A stretch of DNA of 31,929 nucleotides from Nostoc sp. GT001. Lineage in GTDB: Bacteria; Cyanobacteriota; Cyanobacteriia; Cyanobacteriales; Nostocaceae. The DNA lies in contig NZ_JAUDRJ010000003.1 in the NCBI RefSeq assembly GCF_030382115.1, positions 6,300,171 to 6,332,099 on the forward strand, written 5' to 3'. The notes beneath the pieces are model-generated. The model was not told the DNA's origin. It did not search any database and saw nothing but the letters and a program-made list of their open reading frames with translations. Of this stretch, positions 1-9,420 are shown piece by piece. Position numbers and translations under genes: made by a program. Each line of letters starts with the position of its first letter. Position 1 is the stretch's first letter.

Positions 1-146
1 TGGGGGGATCTCCGAAGCCCCTATATGTTTGTCGCCAGAATTTCATCAAGAGGATAGAAAGCTATACTGCGGGACACTAAAGTTGTTGATAGTAACTTGC
101 TGGGGAGCGTTTCAACAAACCCGATCGAAACTTTAGGTCAAATTTC
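1..146. repeat. Upstream spacer starting with the end of a dispersed C-run/G-run palindrome
   Basis: The first 11 bases (TGGGGGGATCT) are identical to the right end of the 81-bp palindromic repeat at 27231-27311, so the window probably starts inside another copy. The rest is non-coding leader for the glycosyltransferase that starts at 147. I see no convincing promoter. Confidence 0.45.
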
Positions 147-1247
147 ATGAAAATTGCTCTCGTCCATGATTATTTAACCCAGCGAGGTGGGGCAGAGCGT
201 GTGTTTGAACTGCTTTGTAAGCGCTATCCCGAAGCAGATATTTTCACATCTTTGTACGATCCCCAAAAAACTATCGATTTAGGCGATCGCATAGTTAATA
301 CAACCTTCTTGCAAAAGATTCCTGGTGCAGCAAAATATTTCAGGTCAATGGCTCCTCTATATTTTCCTGCCTTTCGTGCCTTGGATCTGCAAGACTACGA
401 TTTAATTATTAGTAGTAGCACCAGCTTCGCCAAAGCAGTGCGAAAAAATCCCAATGCTCACCACATTTGTTTTTGCCATAACGTTACCCGTTTCTTATGG
501 GATACAGCAACTTATTTAAGAGAGTACGGGGACTATAGATATTTTGCTCCTTTAATCGAACAAGTATTTCAAGTCATGAGAAAGGTAGACTTGAAATATG
601 CACAGGAACCTGACCTTTACATTGCTAATTCTAGTGTTGTTGCCCGCCGAATTGAAAAGATTTATGGCAAAAAGGCAATGATGGTGAACTATCCAATTGA
701 TACTAGTAAATTTGTTTTTTCTGATATAAAAGATGAATATTATCTGGCCTCCGCCCGGATGATCAGTTATAAGCGACTTGATATAATAGTCGAAGCTTTT
801 AATTGGTTGGGGTGGCGGCTATTAATATCTGGTGACGGGCCAGAACTAGCACGGTTAAAATCCAAAGCATTACAAAATATTGTGTTCTTGGGACACGTAA
901 GTGATAGAACCCGCAAAGATTTGTTTTCCAAAGCCAAGTCTATTATTGTCGCAGCCTTAGAAGATTACGGATTAGTTCCAGTCGAGGCTAATGCAAGCGG
1001 TACACCAGTCATCGCTTATGGTGCAGGTGGAGTATTAGATACTCAAATACCAGGTGAAACAGGAGTCTTTTTCAAAAGACAAACACCCGAATCTCTCCAA
1101 GTTGCATTACAAGAAGCCAATGGTATTTCTTGGGATTACGATCGCATCCGTAATCATGCAGTAGCAAATTTTTCAGAAAATGCATTCTTTGGCAAGGTTG
1201 AGCAAATTATTAATCAAGCTTGTGGTGTGCAGCAATTATTCATTTGA
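147..1247 (+). CDS. GT4-family glycosyltransferase
   Basis: This is a 366-residue, GT-B fold, cytoplasmic glycosyltransferase that would transfer a sugar from a nucleotide sugar to a growing glycan. The N-terminus (MKIALVHDYLTQRGGAERV) is the Gly-rich acceptor-side loop of GT4 enzymes. The C-terminal half has the GT4 E-x7-E motif (EDYGLVPVE) followed by the usual GTPVIAYGAGG loop that binds the nucleotide sugar. The length is normal for the family and the ATG start fits the conserved N-terminus. It is the first gene of the + strand polysaccharide cluster, 125 bp before the co-polymerase/kinase gene. The family is clear; the sugar and acceptor cannot be read from sequence. Its place upstream of the kinase and hepC-like genes fits the GT gene that precedes them in the Anabaena HEP island (from memory). 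Confidence 0.9.
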   Translation: MKIALVHDYLTQRGGAERVFELLCKRYPEADIFTSLYDPQKTIDLGDRIVNTTFLQKIPGAAKYFRSMAPLYFPAFRALDLQDYDLIISSSTSFAKAVRKNPNAHHICFCHNVTRFLWDTATYLREYGDYRYFAPLIEQVFQVMRKVDLKYAQEPDLYIANSSVVARRIEKIYGKKAMMVNYPIDTSKFVFSDIKDEYYLASARMISYKRLDIIVEAFNWLGWRLLISGDGPELARLKSKALQNIVFLGHVSDRTRKDLFSKAKSIIVAALEDYGLVPVEANASGTPVIAYGAGGVLDTQIPGETGVFFKRQTPESLQVALQEANGISWDYDRIRNHAVANFSENAFFGKVEQIINQACGVQQLFI

Positions 1248-1372
1248 TTTCTGAATCTCTTTCCACTATCAGATTACCTATTTATTTACCCTCTCCTCAT
1301 TGGCTGTTTGTAAAAAAATAGGTATTCTTCAGAATCTCTCTTAGCGTAAGTCTTGAAGACAAGGATATAAAA

Positions 1373-3601
1373 GTGGTTCAAACTAGTCTAAATCCTCATC
1401 TAGCTCCAACTTCTGAAAGTGAACCAAGTTACGGGCAAATATTTGCCGTATTTGTGCGGCGATTTCCTTGGTTCTTAGCAGTATTAATTAGTTCTATTGC
1501 AATTGCCAGCATAGTAACTGTAAAAACCAAGCCTACTTATAAAAGTTCTATGCAACTGCTAGTAGAACCTAACTATCAAGGTAAAACCGAAGGTGGTGCG
1601 GCGGTAGACAATCAGTTTACTGACTCTAATGTGGTCATAGATACTGCAACTCAGCTTAACTTGATGCAAAGTTCGGGACTCATCCAAAAAGCAGTTGATA
1701 AACTTCAGTCTAATTATCCAGATATAACTTCAGCAGAAATTAAAGCTTCTTTGGTCTTAACTCAAATCAGGAGCAAAGAAGATAATGTCGCTACTAAAAT
1801 ATTTCAAGTTGAATATACCGCTGGCGATCCTGAAAAGACCAAAAAAGTTCTAGATGCAATTCGACAAGTTTATCTGGAATATAACAAACAACAACAGACT
1901 TCGCGTTTACAAAAAGGTCTGCAAATCATCAGGGAACAGTTAAGTAAAGCTAGTGAAGAAGTAAACGCATCTGAGACAAATTTACAAAGGTTTCGCAGAA
2001 ATCAGAACTTAATCGATCCAGAGTCACAGGCCAAAGCGATTGAAACAGCTTTAAATAATCTTTCCCAAGAAAGACAGACAACTCGCGCTCAGTATGGGGA
2101 AGCATTGGCACGCCAAAAATCTTTAGAAGAACAACTTAACCGTTCTCCCCAAAATGCTCTAGTTGCTTCTCGTTTGAGTCAGTCTACTCGCTACCAAGGC
2201 TTACTAAACGAAATCCAAAAAAGCGAATTGGCACTAGCACAAGAACGCTTACGCTTTACAGATCAAACTCCGAGTGTGCAAAAGCTGAAAGAACAGCTTC
2301 AGGGTCAGAAGGAATTATTGCAACAAGAAGTAGGAAGAACTTTAGGTGGAAAATCTGCTGGTGCATTCACCTCTGGAGACTCTCTTCTTGAAAGAGGACA
2401 ACTCGGTGAAATTGATCTCAGCCTTGCTGGTCAGTTAGTAGAAACGCAGACAACTATAGTTGCTTTAACTGCTCGCGATCAAACTTTGGCTCAGAAAGAA
2501 AACGAGCTACGTTTGGAAATCAAACGCTTCCCGCCTCTGTTGGCTTATTACAATCGAATGCTACCGCAGTTGCAATTTAGTCGTGAAAGATTAGAGCAGC
2601 TTTTAAGAGCAGAACAACAATTGCGACAAGAACTTTCCAAGGGTGGATTTAATTGGGAAGTGGTAGAAGATCCCCAAAAAGGCGCACAATTAGGCCCCAA
2701 TCTGCAACAGAATTTGCTCTTAGGTGCTGTGGTTGGCTTAATGTTAGGAGGTATTGCTGCCTTTATTCGCGAATCGGCTGATGATGCAGTTCACACCACT
2801 GCTGAGTTAGAGAAGCAAATGGCCATGCCGTTGTTGGGAACAACTCCCAAGTTACCGCCAGCCAAACCCAGAGAATCAATGATCAAGTTGCCTTTTGGCA
2901 AGCCAGAAGTTCTCGCACCCTGGACGATTCAGGTATTGCAATCTCCACCGCGTTGGGAATCGCTGGATCTGATTTACAAAAACATTGAACTTTTAAATAC
3001 TGTTACTAATTTAAAATCTTTGATGATTACCTCAGCTTTAGCTGATGAGGGTAAATCAGCTTTGGCGTTGGGTTTGGCAATGAGTGCTGCTCGTTTACAC
3101 AAAAGGGTACTGCTGATTGATGCCAATTTACGCGATCCCAGTTTGCACCATCAACTGAATCTTCCTAATGAACAGGGACTTTCAACTTTATTGGCGAGTG
3201 ATACAACTCTACCCAACCAAATTAGTCTTCAATATTCAGGTTCCGCCTACATCGATATTTTGACTGCTGGTCCCAAACCTGCCGACCCAGCTAATCTGTT
3301 GAGTTCTCCTAGGATGATGCAATTAATGGCAGCATTTGAGGAAAATTATGATTTGGTTTTGATAGATGCGCCCCCAGTTCTCGGTTTGGTGGATGCCATG
3401 CTTACTGCATCATCTTGTCGTAGTGTGATTATGGTGGCAAGCATTGGTATTGTGACACGAAGTCAGCTTAATCAAGCGACAGCTATGCTGAGTAAGTTAA
3501 ATCTGATTGGGGTTGTAGCTAATGGGGTATCAAATAGTAGTAATTACGTACCTAATGTCAAGCAACAGCAATTGGCTCTACGCCAAGCTGTAGAAAAGTA
3601 G
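1373..3601 (+). CDS. Polysaccharide co-polymerase with BY-kinase domain (Wzc/GumC/ExoP type)
   Basis: This 742-residue inner-membrane protein would control chain length and export of an exopolysaccharide. It has an N-terminal Wzz-like domain with a first membrane helix at about 33-50, a long periplasmic coiled coil (about 180-425, rich in Gln/Glu/Leu), a second helix at about 446-464, and a cytoplasmic bacterial tyrosine kinase domain. The kinase shows a Walker A variant (SALADEGKS, 554-562), Walker A' (LLIDANLRDP, 580-589) and Walker B (LVLIDAPP, 661-668). The C-terminal tail has only one Tyr (NSSNYVPN), a poor version of the usual autophosphorylated Tyr cluster. The start is GTG, with AAGGA at 1361-1365 and a 7-nt spacer. 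A strong hairpin terminator lies 21 bp after the stop. Confidence 0.92.
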   Translation: MVQTSLNPHLAPTSESEPSYGQIFAVFVRRFPWFLAVLISSIAIASIVTVKTKPTYKSSMQLLVEPNYQGKTEGGAAVDNQFTDSNVVIDTATQLNLMQSSGLIQKAVDKLQSNYPDITSAEIKASLVLTQIRSKEDNVATKIFQVEYTAGDPEKTKKVLDAIRQVYLEYNKQQQTSRLQKGLQIIREQLSKASEEVNASETNLQRFRRNQNLIDPESQAKAIETALNNLSQERQTTRAQYGEALARQKSLEEQLNRSPQNALVASRLSQSTRYQGLLNEIQKSELALAQERLRFTDQTPSVQKLKEQLQGQKELLQQEVGRTLGGKSAGAFTSGDSLLERGQLGEIDLSLAGQLVETQTTIVALTARDQTLAQKENELRLEIKRFPPLLAYYNRMLPQLQFSRERLEQLLRAEQQLRQELSKGGFNWEVVEDPQKGAQLGPNLQQNLLLGAVVGLMLGGIAAFIRESADDAVHTTAELEKQMAMPLLGTTPKLPPAKPRESMIKLPFGKPEVLAPWTIQVLQSPPRWESLDLIYKNIELLNTVTNLKSLMITSALADEGKSALALGLAMSAARLHKRVLLIDANLRDPSLHHQLNLPNEQGLSTLLASDTTLPNQISLQYSGSAYIDILTAGPKPADPANLLSSPRMMQLMAAFEENYDLVLIDAPPVLGLVDAMLTASSCRSVIMVASIGIVTRSQLNQATAMLSKLNLIGVVANGVSNSSNYVPNVKQQQLALRQAVEK

Positions 3602-3621
3602 CTAGTATGGCTAGATGATAA

Positions 3622-3650
3622 ATCCCCGACTTCTTAAAGAAGTCGGGGAT
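3622..3650 (+). terminator. Perfect palindrome acting as terminator (dispersed repeat copy 1)
   Basis: Two perfect 14-base arms (ATCCCCGACTTCTT and its complement) surround a single A and are followed by T-rich sequence. It begins 21 bp after the co-polymerase stop. Near-identical palindromes occur at 14616-14646 and 19751-19781, also just after genes. Confidence 0.75.
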
Positions 3651-4255
3651 TTTGCGTTTTGCATTTTTTCGATTCATGAATTGCCTCTGCGTTTTGATGA
3701 ACCAAATTGAATTTTGTTGCTATCGGGAAGAATTCAGTATATTTATGCTATCTTTATGAGTTTTCAGAGAAATCACTGACTCTTTAAAGAATAAATAAAG
3801 AAGTTATTTGAGCGATCGCTATTTCTATAGAGTCTTATATTCTAGAGATTAAAGCACCTTCATAAAGGCTAGAAGACAAGAGCAGACTGGTTTTTCAAAT
3901 CTATCGAGGCAATGAACACCTCAGCGTAATTCAACGTAGATATAGATTCATGGGTAATTTCCCTCTACACTTCTCTACTGTCAGTAGTTTCCGGAAAATC
4001 AAGATTTGCCCATGAATGTTAATAGTAGCGGTGATTGCTACCTATGTAATTAGTATCTGTCTAATTTGTAAATCTCTACATCAGCAGAATTCTACGCAAT
4101 ACGTACTTGGCTGAGTGGCAAATACTATTGCATATTTTTGCCCTCAATTCTCTCCAACTTTTTGGACTTACAACAAGATTCGGATTTGGGTCTTTGGCAT
4201 TAATAGCCTTTGATAACGCCTCAGTAATTCACTCCTGTATAAACCCAAAGACATT
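3651..4255 (+). promoter_or_regulatory. Long leader upstream of the hepC-like gene
   Basis: About 600 bp without a credible gene separates the terminator from the sugar transferase. It contains a HIP1-like site near 3812 and a TTTCCGGAAA palindrome at 3988-3997 whose core TCCGGA resembles the heterocyst-specific DIF1 promoter element. However, no TAnnnT box is correctly spaced after it, so that reading is weak. An imperfect inverted pair GTAGC/GCTAC lies near 4026-4042. Long leaders are expected for developmentally controlled hep genes. I could not place a transcription start. Confidence 0.35.
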
Positions 4256-4975
4256 ATGACAACTTCAATAATTCCAACTTTAGAGAATTTATATGATGTA
4301 ACCCAGTCACAGCAAGATAATCATGGGTACTGTACACTCCTGTGGCGACGGGGTAAGCTGTTGGTGAAGCCGCTTGGAGGAGTGAAACAACCATATCTGG
4401 CTTCATTAGATAATAAGCGATCGCTAGTAGAATGCTTACAACATTCTCCAGTAAGTTTGGTCAGCATAGATCCAAAATTGGGTGAGACTTTGCTCAAATT
4501 TTGGGCAGATGCATGTGAAGCAGCTCAAAAACCAATATTCTTAAGCATACCCGCTAGCAAAAAACTTCCTAACCAACCCTTTAGACAGTTGCAGCGAGTA
4601 ATTGATTGGATTGCTGCTTCCGTATTACTGCTATTAGTAAGTCCAGTTATGTTGGGATTGATTGTATTAATGCAGGTTTACTCGCCAGGACCACTTTTTT
4701 GTCATGAATGGCGTGTTGGGGAACGGGGTAAACTCTTTCAAGCGATCAGCTTTTGCACCCACAATGACACACCGCTAGGGCGTTGGATGGGTAAATACAA
4801 TCTCGACAATCTGCCACAGTTATTTAACGTGCTACGGGGTGATATGAGTTTAACCGGATCTCGTTGTTGGACTTTGGAAGATGCAGTACAGCTAAATAAA
4901 TTACCAGAAATTACAGCTTCCTGGGAAGTAGAGGCACAGTCTCATCTATTACATCTGGATAGCCAAACTCTGTAA
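4256..4975 (+). CDS. hepC: HepC-like sugar transferase (PF02397-type), altered active site
   Basis: This 239-residue protein has an N-terminal region of about 105 residues without recognised domain, a hydrophobic helix (about 114-140, re-entrant in the family) and a polyprenyl-phosphate sugar-1-phosphate transferase domain. The family landmarks YSPGPLFCHEWRVGERGK (142-159) and LPQLFNVLRGDMSLTGSR (186-203) are clear. In active members the catalytic pair is Asp-Glu in LDELPQL; here it is Asp184-Asn185. The KFRSM-like stretch is SFCTH, the PRP motif is SRC, and the usual C-terminal GITGWAQV block is absent. The gene lies directly upstream of a HepA-like exporter, as hepC does in Anabaena 7120, which is the reason for the symbol. 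The family assignment is firm; the hepC orthology is inferred from gene order. Confidence 0.72.
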   Translation: MTTSIIPTLENLYDVTQSQQDNHGYCTLLWRRGKLLVKPLGGVKQPYLASLDNKRSLVECLQHSPVSLVSIDPKLGETLLKFWADACEAAQKPIFLSIPASKKLPNQPFRQLQRVIDWIAASVLLLLVSPVMLGLIVLMQVYSPGPLFCHEWRVGERGKLFQAISFCTHNDTPLGRWMGKYNLDNLPQLFNVLRGDMSLTGSRCWTLEDAVQLNKLPEITASWEVEAQSHLLHLDSQTL

Positions 4976-5159
4976 TTTATCGGTGCGGTAATTGATGATT
5001 TCATTTATCGCACTGAGGCTCAAACAAAAATTATTTATGTAGCATCCAATTCTAGATAATTAGTTTTCCAAACGCGATAAATCGCATCTCTACATCAGGG
5101 TTTTAGGCTTATCTGGACTTCATTAATCTATAGAGGTCTATCTACCTTGCCAAACTATT
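4976..5159 (+). promoter_or_regulatory. hepC-hepA spacer
   Basis: 184 bp of AT-rich sequence with short imperfect repeats (for example GCGATAAATCGC near 5073). No ORF and no obvious terminator, so read-through from the hepC-like gene is possible. hepA of Anabaena is developmentally regulated from a long upstream region, so regulatory sites are expected here, but I cannot identify one. Confidence 0.3.
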
Positions 5160-7022
5160 ATGATAAAATCCATGAATTTCCAGTTTCTTCAACCACTCAA
5201 TAATCTGCTCAAAGCTAGCAGCTTTTGGCAGGACAACTATTTGATATTGCGAGAATTTAAACACTTTCGTAAAATTGCAATTTTAGCTCTGGTTTTCTCT
5301 ATTTTGGCGGCTACCTTTGAAGGTGTAAGTATTGGTTTTTTACTTTCCTTCTTGCAAAGCTTAACTAGCCCCAATGCTCAACCCGTCCAAACAGGAATAG
5401 AATGGTTCGATCTTTGGATTTTGGGAGCCAAGACATCAGCAATTAATCGTTTATATCGCGTATCTTTGCTGATTTTATTGAGTACTTGGTTACGTGCTAC
5501 CTTCAATTATTTTTCTCAAGTCTATACTGAATTATCTCAACTACATCTTGCCGATCGCTTACGCAAGCAAATTTTTGAACAGTTACAATCATTATCACTA
5601 AGTTACTTCAGTAAAACTCGTTCTGGCGAACTAATTAACACAATTACTACAGAGATTGAAAGGATCAGACAAGGTTTTAGTGGCGGAGCTTTTTTAGTAA
5701 CTAGAGGACTAACAACCTTTGTCTACTTAATATCAATGTTTTTGATCTCATGGCAATTGACGATAATCTCAGCATTGCTATTTACACTTTTAGGTGTGGG
5801 GTTGTCAAATCTGAATGCTAGAGTCAGGGAATCGAGTTTTGGCATGACAACTGCTAATGCTAATTTTACATCAACAGCCATAGAATTTATTAATGGTATC
5901 CGCACTGTTCATTCTTGTGGTACTCAAGAATTTGAGCGTCAGCGTTACTATAAAGCTAGCGATAAGGTAATAAGTAGTACAACAAAAGTTGTATTTACCT
6001 GGACACTTGTGAAGCCAATTGCCGAAGCAGTAGCGACTACGGTATTGATCGGAATGATTATTTTGGCATTCACTAGTCTTGTCACTAATGGAACGCTACA
6101 AGTTGCTTCTTTGCTAACCTTTTTCTTTGTACTATTTCGCTTTATCCCATTTGTTCAAGATATTAATGGCACGAGAGCATATCTTAGTACTTTACATGGT
6201 TCAGCAGACAATATTAAAAATCTGTTGAAAAGTGATGAAAAATATTACTTTCAAAATGGCAGAGTTCAGTTTAAGGGATTAAACAGATCAATAGATTTAG
6301 TATCTGTGGATTTTGGCTATGATGATGAAAATCTAGTGCTGCATAATATTACCCTGACCATTGAAAAGGGAAAGATGACAGCATTAGTCGGATCGTCTGG
6401 TGCTGGTAAAACAACTCTTGCTGATTTGATTCCCCGATTTTATAATGCTACAGATGGATATATTTACATTGATGAAATCGATATCAAGCAGTTTGAAATT
6501 AACTCTCTCCGTCGCAAAATAGCTGTTGTCAGTCAAGATACCTTCATCTTCAATACTAATGTTTGGCAGAATATTTCTTACGGCACTCCAGAGGCGACGA
6601 ATGAGGAAATTCAAGAAGCCGCTAAACTAGCGAACGCACTAGAATTTATTTTAGAAATGCCCGAAGGTTTTGATACCCAATTAGGAGATCGGGGTGTTAG
6701 ATTATCTGGAGGACAAAGACAGCGAATTGCTATTGCACGCGCTCTACTACGGAACCCAGAAATTTTGATTTTGGATGAAGCAACTAGTGCCTTAGATTCG
6801 TTATCTGAGCGCTTAATTCAAGATTCATTAGAAAAGCTATCTGTGGGTAAAACAGTAATTGCGATCGCTCATCGCCTTTCTACTATTTCTAAAGCAGATA
6901 AAGTTGTAGTTTTAGAACAGGGACGAATAGTAGAGCAAGGTAAGTATCAAGAATTATTGGAGCAAAAAGGCAAGCTTTGGAAATATCATCAAATGCAGTA
7001 TGAACTAAGGCAGCCAGATTAG
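5160..7022 (+). CDS. hepA: HepA-like ABC exporter (fused membrane and ATPase domains)
   Basis: This 620-residue ABC half-transporter probably works as a homodimer in the cytoplasmic membrane. In Anabaena, HepA is needed to deposit the heterocyst envelope polysaccharide. An MsbA-type six-helix domain occupies about 36-335, followed by the nucleotide-binding domain: Walker A GSSGAGKTT (411-419), Q-loop Q459, signature LSGGQ (515-519), Walker B ILILDE (535-540) and switch His571. All catalytic residues are present, so it should be active. The alternative start at residue 5 (also Met) cannot be excluded. The neighbours (sugar transferase before, glycosyltransferases after) support glycan or glycolipid export. 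The ABC family is certain; the hepA identity rests on length, architecture and gene order. Confidence 0.8.
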   Translation: MIKSMNFQFLQPLNNLLKASSFWQDNYLILREFKHFRKIAILALVFSILAATFEGVSIGFLLSFLQSLTSPNAQPVQTGIEWFDLWILGAKTSAINRLYRVSLLILLSTWLRATFNYFSQVYTELSQLHLADRLRKQIFEQLQSLSLSYFSKTRSGELINTITTEIERIRQGFSGGAFLVTRGLTTFVYLISMFLISWQLTIISALLFTLLGVGLSNLNARVRESSFGMTTANANFTSTAIEFINGIRTVHSCGTQEFERQRYYKASDKVISSTTKVVFTWTLVKPIAEAVATTVLIGMIILAFTSLVTNGTLQVASLLTFFFVLFRFIPFVQDINGTRAYLSTLHGSADNIKNLLKSDEKYYFQNGRVQFKGLNRSIDLVSVDFGYDDENLVLHNITLTIEKGKMTALVGSSGAGKTTLADLIPRFYNATDGYIYIDEIDIKQFEINSLRRKIAVVSQDTFIFNTNVWQNISYGTPEATNEEIQEAAKLANALEFILEMPEGFDTQLGDRGVRLSGGQRQRIAIARALLRNPEILILDEATSALDSLSERLIQDSLEKLSVGKTVIAIAHRLSTISKADKVVVLEQGRIVEQGKYQELLEQKGKLWKYHQMQYELRQPD

Positions 7023-7060
7023 TAACAACATCCAATTACCAAAGTAATTACAACATATTC

Positions 7061-7084
7061 ACGGCTGTACATCTCTACAGCCGT
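7061..7084 (+). terminator. Hairpin after the hepA-like gene
   Basis: Perfect 9-base arms (ACGGCTGTA / TACAGCCGT) with a 6-base loop lie 38 bp after the stop. There is no T-run behind it, so it may be a weak terminator or a processing or stability element. Confidence 0.45.
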
Positions 7085-7205
7085 AAACCCCCAAATATGT
7101 ATCAATAATTTTGCAAAATGCTAAAACAATAATATTTTAAACACTTATTATTCCTATAAATAAGTTATTAAAGTTAGTCCTATATCCTTAAAAGTAATAG
7201 AAAAT

Positions 7206-8366
7206 ATGTCTCAGGAAACCTTTGACAAAGACCTAATTTATCAATGTTCAAGTTTCGGTGTCGGTGGGAGTGGAGGTGTTGAAACTTATTTAGCCTCTCT
7301 ATTTGAACATCGACCACCTGATGTTAGCGATCGCGTGATAAAATCACTTAAAAATATCGATCAAAGCCAGTTTAAACTGCTGCACATCCACAGTCCAGAT
7401 TTGCTATTGCAGCTTACAGGCGAATGTCCTGCTATCTTCAGCGTTCATAATCACTCATTCTACTGTCCTAGCGGCACAAAGTATTTAGCAGAGCAACGGA
7501 CAATCTGCGATCGCAACTTCTCTTACTTAGGATGTACCTGGGGTAAATTAGTCGATAAATGTGGTAGCCGTAGACCTTTAAGAACTATTAGAGAACTTCA
7601 AACCACTCATCAGTTTTTAGATGTCTTAAAAAGGCTAAAAATTACTTTCATTGCTAATAGCGAATATGTCCGACAAGAGTTAATTCAAAATGGTGTACCT
7701 TCTGAACAAACTATAACGCTACACTGTGGAATCTCTATACCAGAAACAGCAAGTTCACCCCTAAGTTTGGAAGTGCATCAAAATAATCGAATTTTATTTG
7801 CTGGACGAATTGTTTCTGATAAAGGTCTGGAATGGTTACTCAAAACCTTAATACATACAGACCCGAAAATTCAACTTGATATTGCAGGTGAAGGTTGGGA
7901 ACGACCACGGTTAGAAAAGTTAGCAAGCACACTCGGATTGAATAAGCGAATCACTTGGCATGGTTGGTGCGATTCGGATCAATTAGATAAACTTTATCAA
8001 CAGTGTTTTGCAGTCATCTTTCCCAGTGTTTGGCCTGAACCTGCTGGTCTTGTAACTCTGGAAGCATACTCTCGTTGTCGACCTGTCATTGGTAGTGCAG
8101 TCGGAGGAATTCCAGAACATTTACTAGATGGAGAAACGGGTATTCTTGTTCCAAGCAATAATATCCAAAAGCTTGCTGATGCTATTAATGAATTGTCTAG
8201 AGATTATCAAAAAAGCCGATACATGGGTGAGCAAGGTCATAGTTTATTGATGAAGGAATTTACAATGGCTGCTCATGTAAATAATCTCCGAACAATTTAT
8301 GCAAAAACAATAGCTGAATCTCCTTCTCAAGCCAACAAACTATATAGTATCTCTCCAGTTAAATAA
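7206..8366 (+). CDS. GT4-family glycosyltransferase
   Basis: This 386-residue GT-B glycosyltransferase has an acceptor-side loop (GVGGSGGVETYL) near the N-terminus and the donor-side motif EPAGLVTLE (E-x7-E), followed by SAVGGIPEHLLDGETG, characteristic of GT4. An unusual Cys-containing insert lies at about 80-135 (HSFYCPSGTKY ... TICDR ... GCTWG ... DKCGS), with four Cys plus His in metal-site-like spacing. It lies 183 bp after the hepA-like gene and 34 bp before a GT2 gene, so it probably shares an operon with the latter. The sugar specificity is unknown. Confidence 0.9.
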   Translation: MSQETFDKDLIYQCSSFGVGGSGGVETYLASLFEHRPPDVSDRVIKSLKNIDQSQFKLLHIHSPDLLLQLTGECPAIFSVHNHSFYCPSGTKYLAEQRTICDRNFSYLGCTWGKLVDKCGSRRPLRTIRELQTTHQFLDVLKRLKITFIANSEYVRQELIQNGVPSEQTITLHCGISIPETASSPLSLEVHQNNRILFAGRIVSDKGLEWLLKTLIHTDPKIQLDIAGEGWERPRLEKLASTLGLNKRITWHGWCDSDQLDKLYQQCFAVIFPSVWPEPAGLVTLEAYSRCRPVIGSAVGGIPEHLLDGETGILVPSNNIQKLADAINELSRDYQKSRYMGEQGHSLLMKEFTMAAHVNNLRTIYAKTIAESPSQANKLYSISPVK

Positions 8367-8400
8367 GCTGAATTTGTTAAAAATATCAAGGGAGAAAAAT

Positions 8401-9393
8401 ATGTCATTAGATCAAGAATGTCAACAACCTTTAGTCAGCGTTGTTATCCCCACCTATAATCGACCACACTATCTCAAGCAAGCGATCGCAAGTGCGATAA
8501 AACAAACTTATCAAAATATTGAAATTATTATTTCTGATAATTGTAGTTCCGAAAATCCCCAAGCAATTGTTGCATCTTTTGGTGATTCACGCATTAAATT
8601 TTGGCAGCATCCGCAAAATGTGGGGATGTTAGCTAATCAGCAGTATGGTTTCAATATGGCGCAAGGTAAATATGTTGCTAGTCTCCATGACGATGATATT
8701 TGGCATGAAGACTTTTTAGCAAAGCTTGTACCACCACTAGAAGCCAATTCTAATTTAATTCTCGCTTTTTGTGACCAATATATAATAGATGCTAATGGCA
8801 TAATTAATCATGCTGGTACTGAAGAAAACACACGCGCTTACAAGCGAGATAAACTAGCAAAAGGAATTTATAAACCTTTTTCCAAAATTGGGTTAGTAGA
8901 TAAAAGTATACCTACTGCTGCATCTTGCTTGATTCGCAATAATTTGGTGGATTGGTATAGTATTCCCTCAGAAGTTGCTGGGATGTGGGATTTATATTTA
9001 ACCTATCTATTTTGTATATCTGGTTATGGCGCTTACTATTGTCCAGAAAGATTGACGCAGTATCGTGCCCATGAACAAACTGATACTATGCTCAGTGGTA
9101 GTCGAGATGTACAAGCAAAAATTCGCAAAGCGAAAAGCGAAATGTTTTGCTATCAAGTATTTATGGAAGATCCTCGGTTACAGGAATTTAGAACTCATTT
9201 TCAACAGAAATGGTTAGAAGCTAATACTACCTTGGGAATTGGTTTGCTACGAAGTGAACAGATAGCCGCAGCACGTCCTTATTTTTGGCAAGCGCTGAAT
9301 CAACAAAAGTTTAATGTGCGAACTATGGCAGCACTTAGTCTTAGTTTTACGCCGCGATTTTTAGCAAGTAAGTTAATAGGAATATCGAAATAA
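8401..9393 (+). CDS. GT2-family glycosyltransferase
   Basis: This 330-residue inverting GT-A glycosyltransferase has the N-terminal fingerprint VSVVIPTYNRP and the metal/nucleotide-binding acidic cluster LHDDDIWHEDF (DDD at about residues 96-98). The C-terminal ~80 residues form a helical region with TPR-like character, as in cyanobacterial GT2 proteins. I chose the ATG at 8401 because AAGGGAG at 8388-8394 gives a good 6-nt spacing; an in-frame TTG at 8374 is less likely. It belongs to the polysaccharide cluster; donor and acceptor are unknown. Confidence 0.9.
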   Translation: MSLDQECQQPLVSVVIPTYNRPHYLKQAIASAIKQTYQNIEIIISDNCSSENPQAIVASFGDSRIKFWQHPQNVGMLANQQYGFNMAQGKYVASLHDDDIWHEDFLAKLVPPLEANSNLILAFCDQYIIDANGIINHAGTEENTRAYKRDKLAKGIYKPFSKIGLVDKSIPTAASCLIRNNLVDWYSIPSEVAGMWDLYLTYLFCISGYGAYYCPERLTQYRAHEQTDTMLSGSRDVQAKIRKAKSEMFCYQVFMEDPRLQEFRTHFQQKWLEANTTLGIGLLRSEQIAAARPYFWQALNQQKFNVRTMAALSLSFTPRFLASKLIGISK

Positions 9394-9420
9394 GGGAACT
9401 CCAAGAACTAAATTATCCAA

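Noticed and set aside
4026..4042. Possible NtcA site (GTA ... TAC) in the hepC leader
   Set aside because: The spacing between GTA and TAC is 11 instead of 8 bases.
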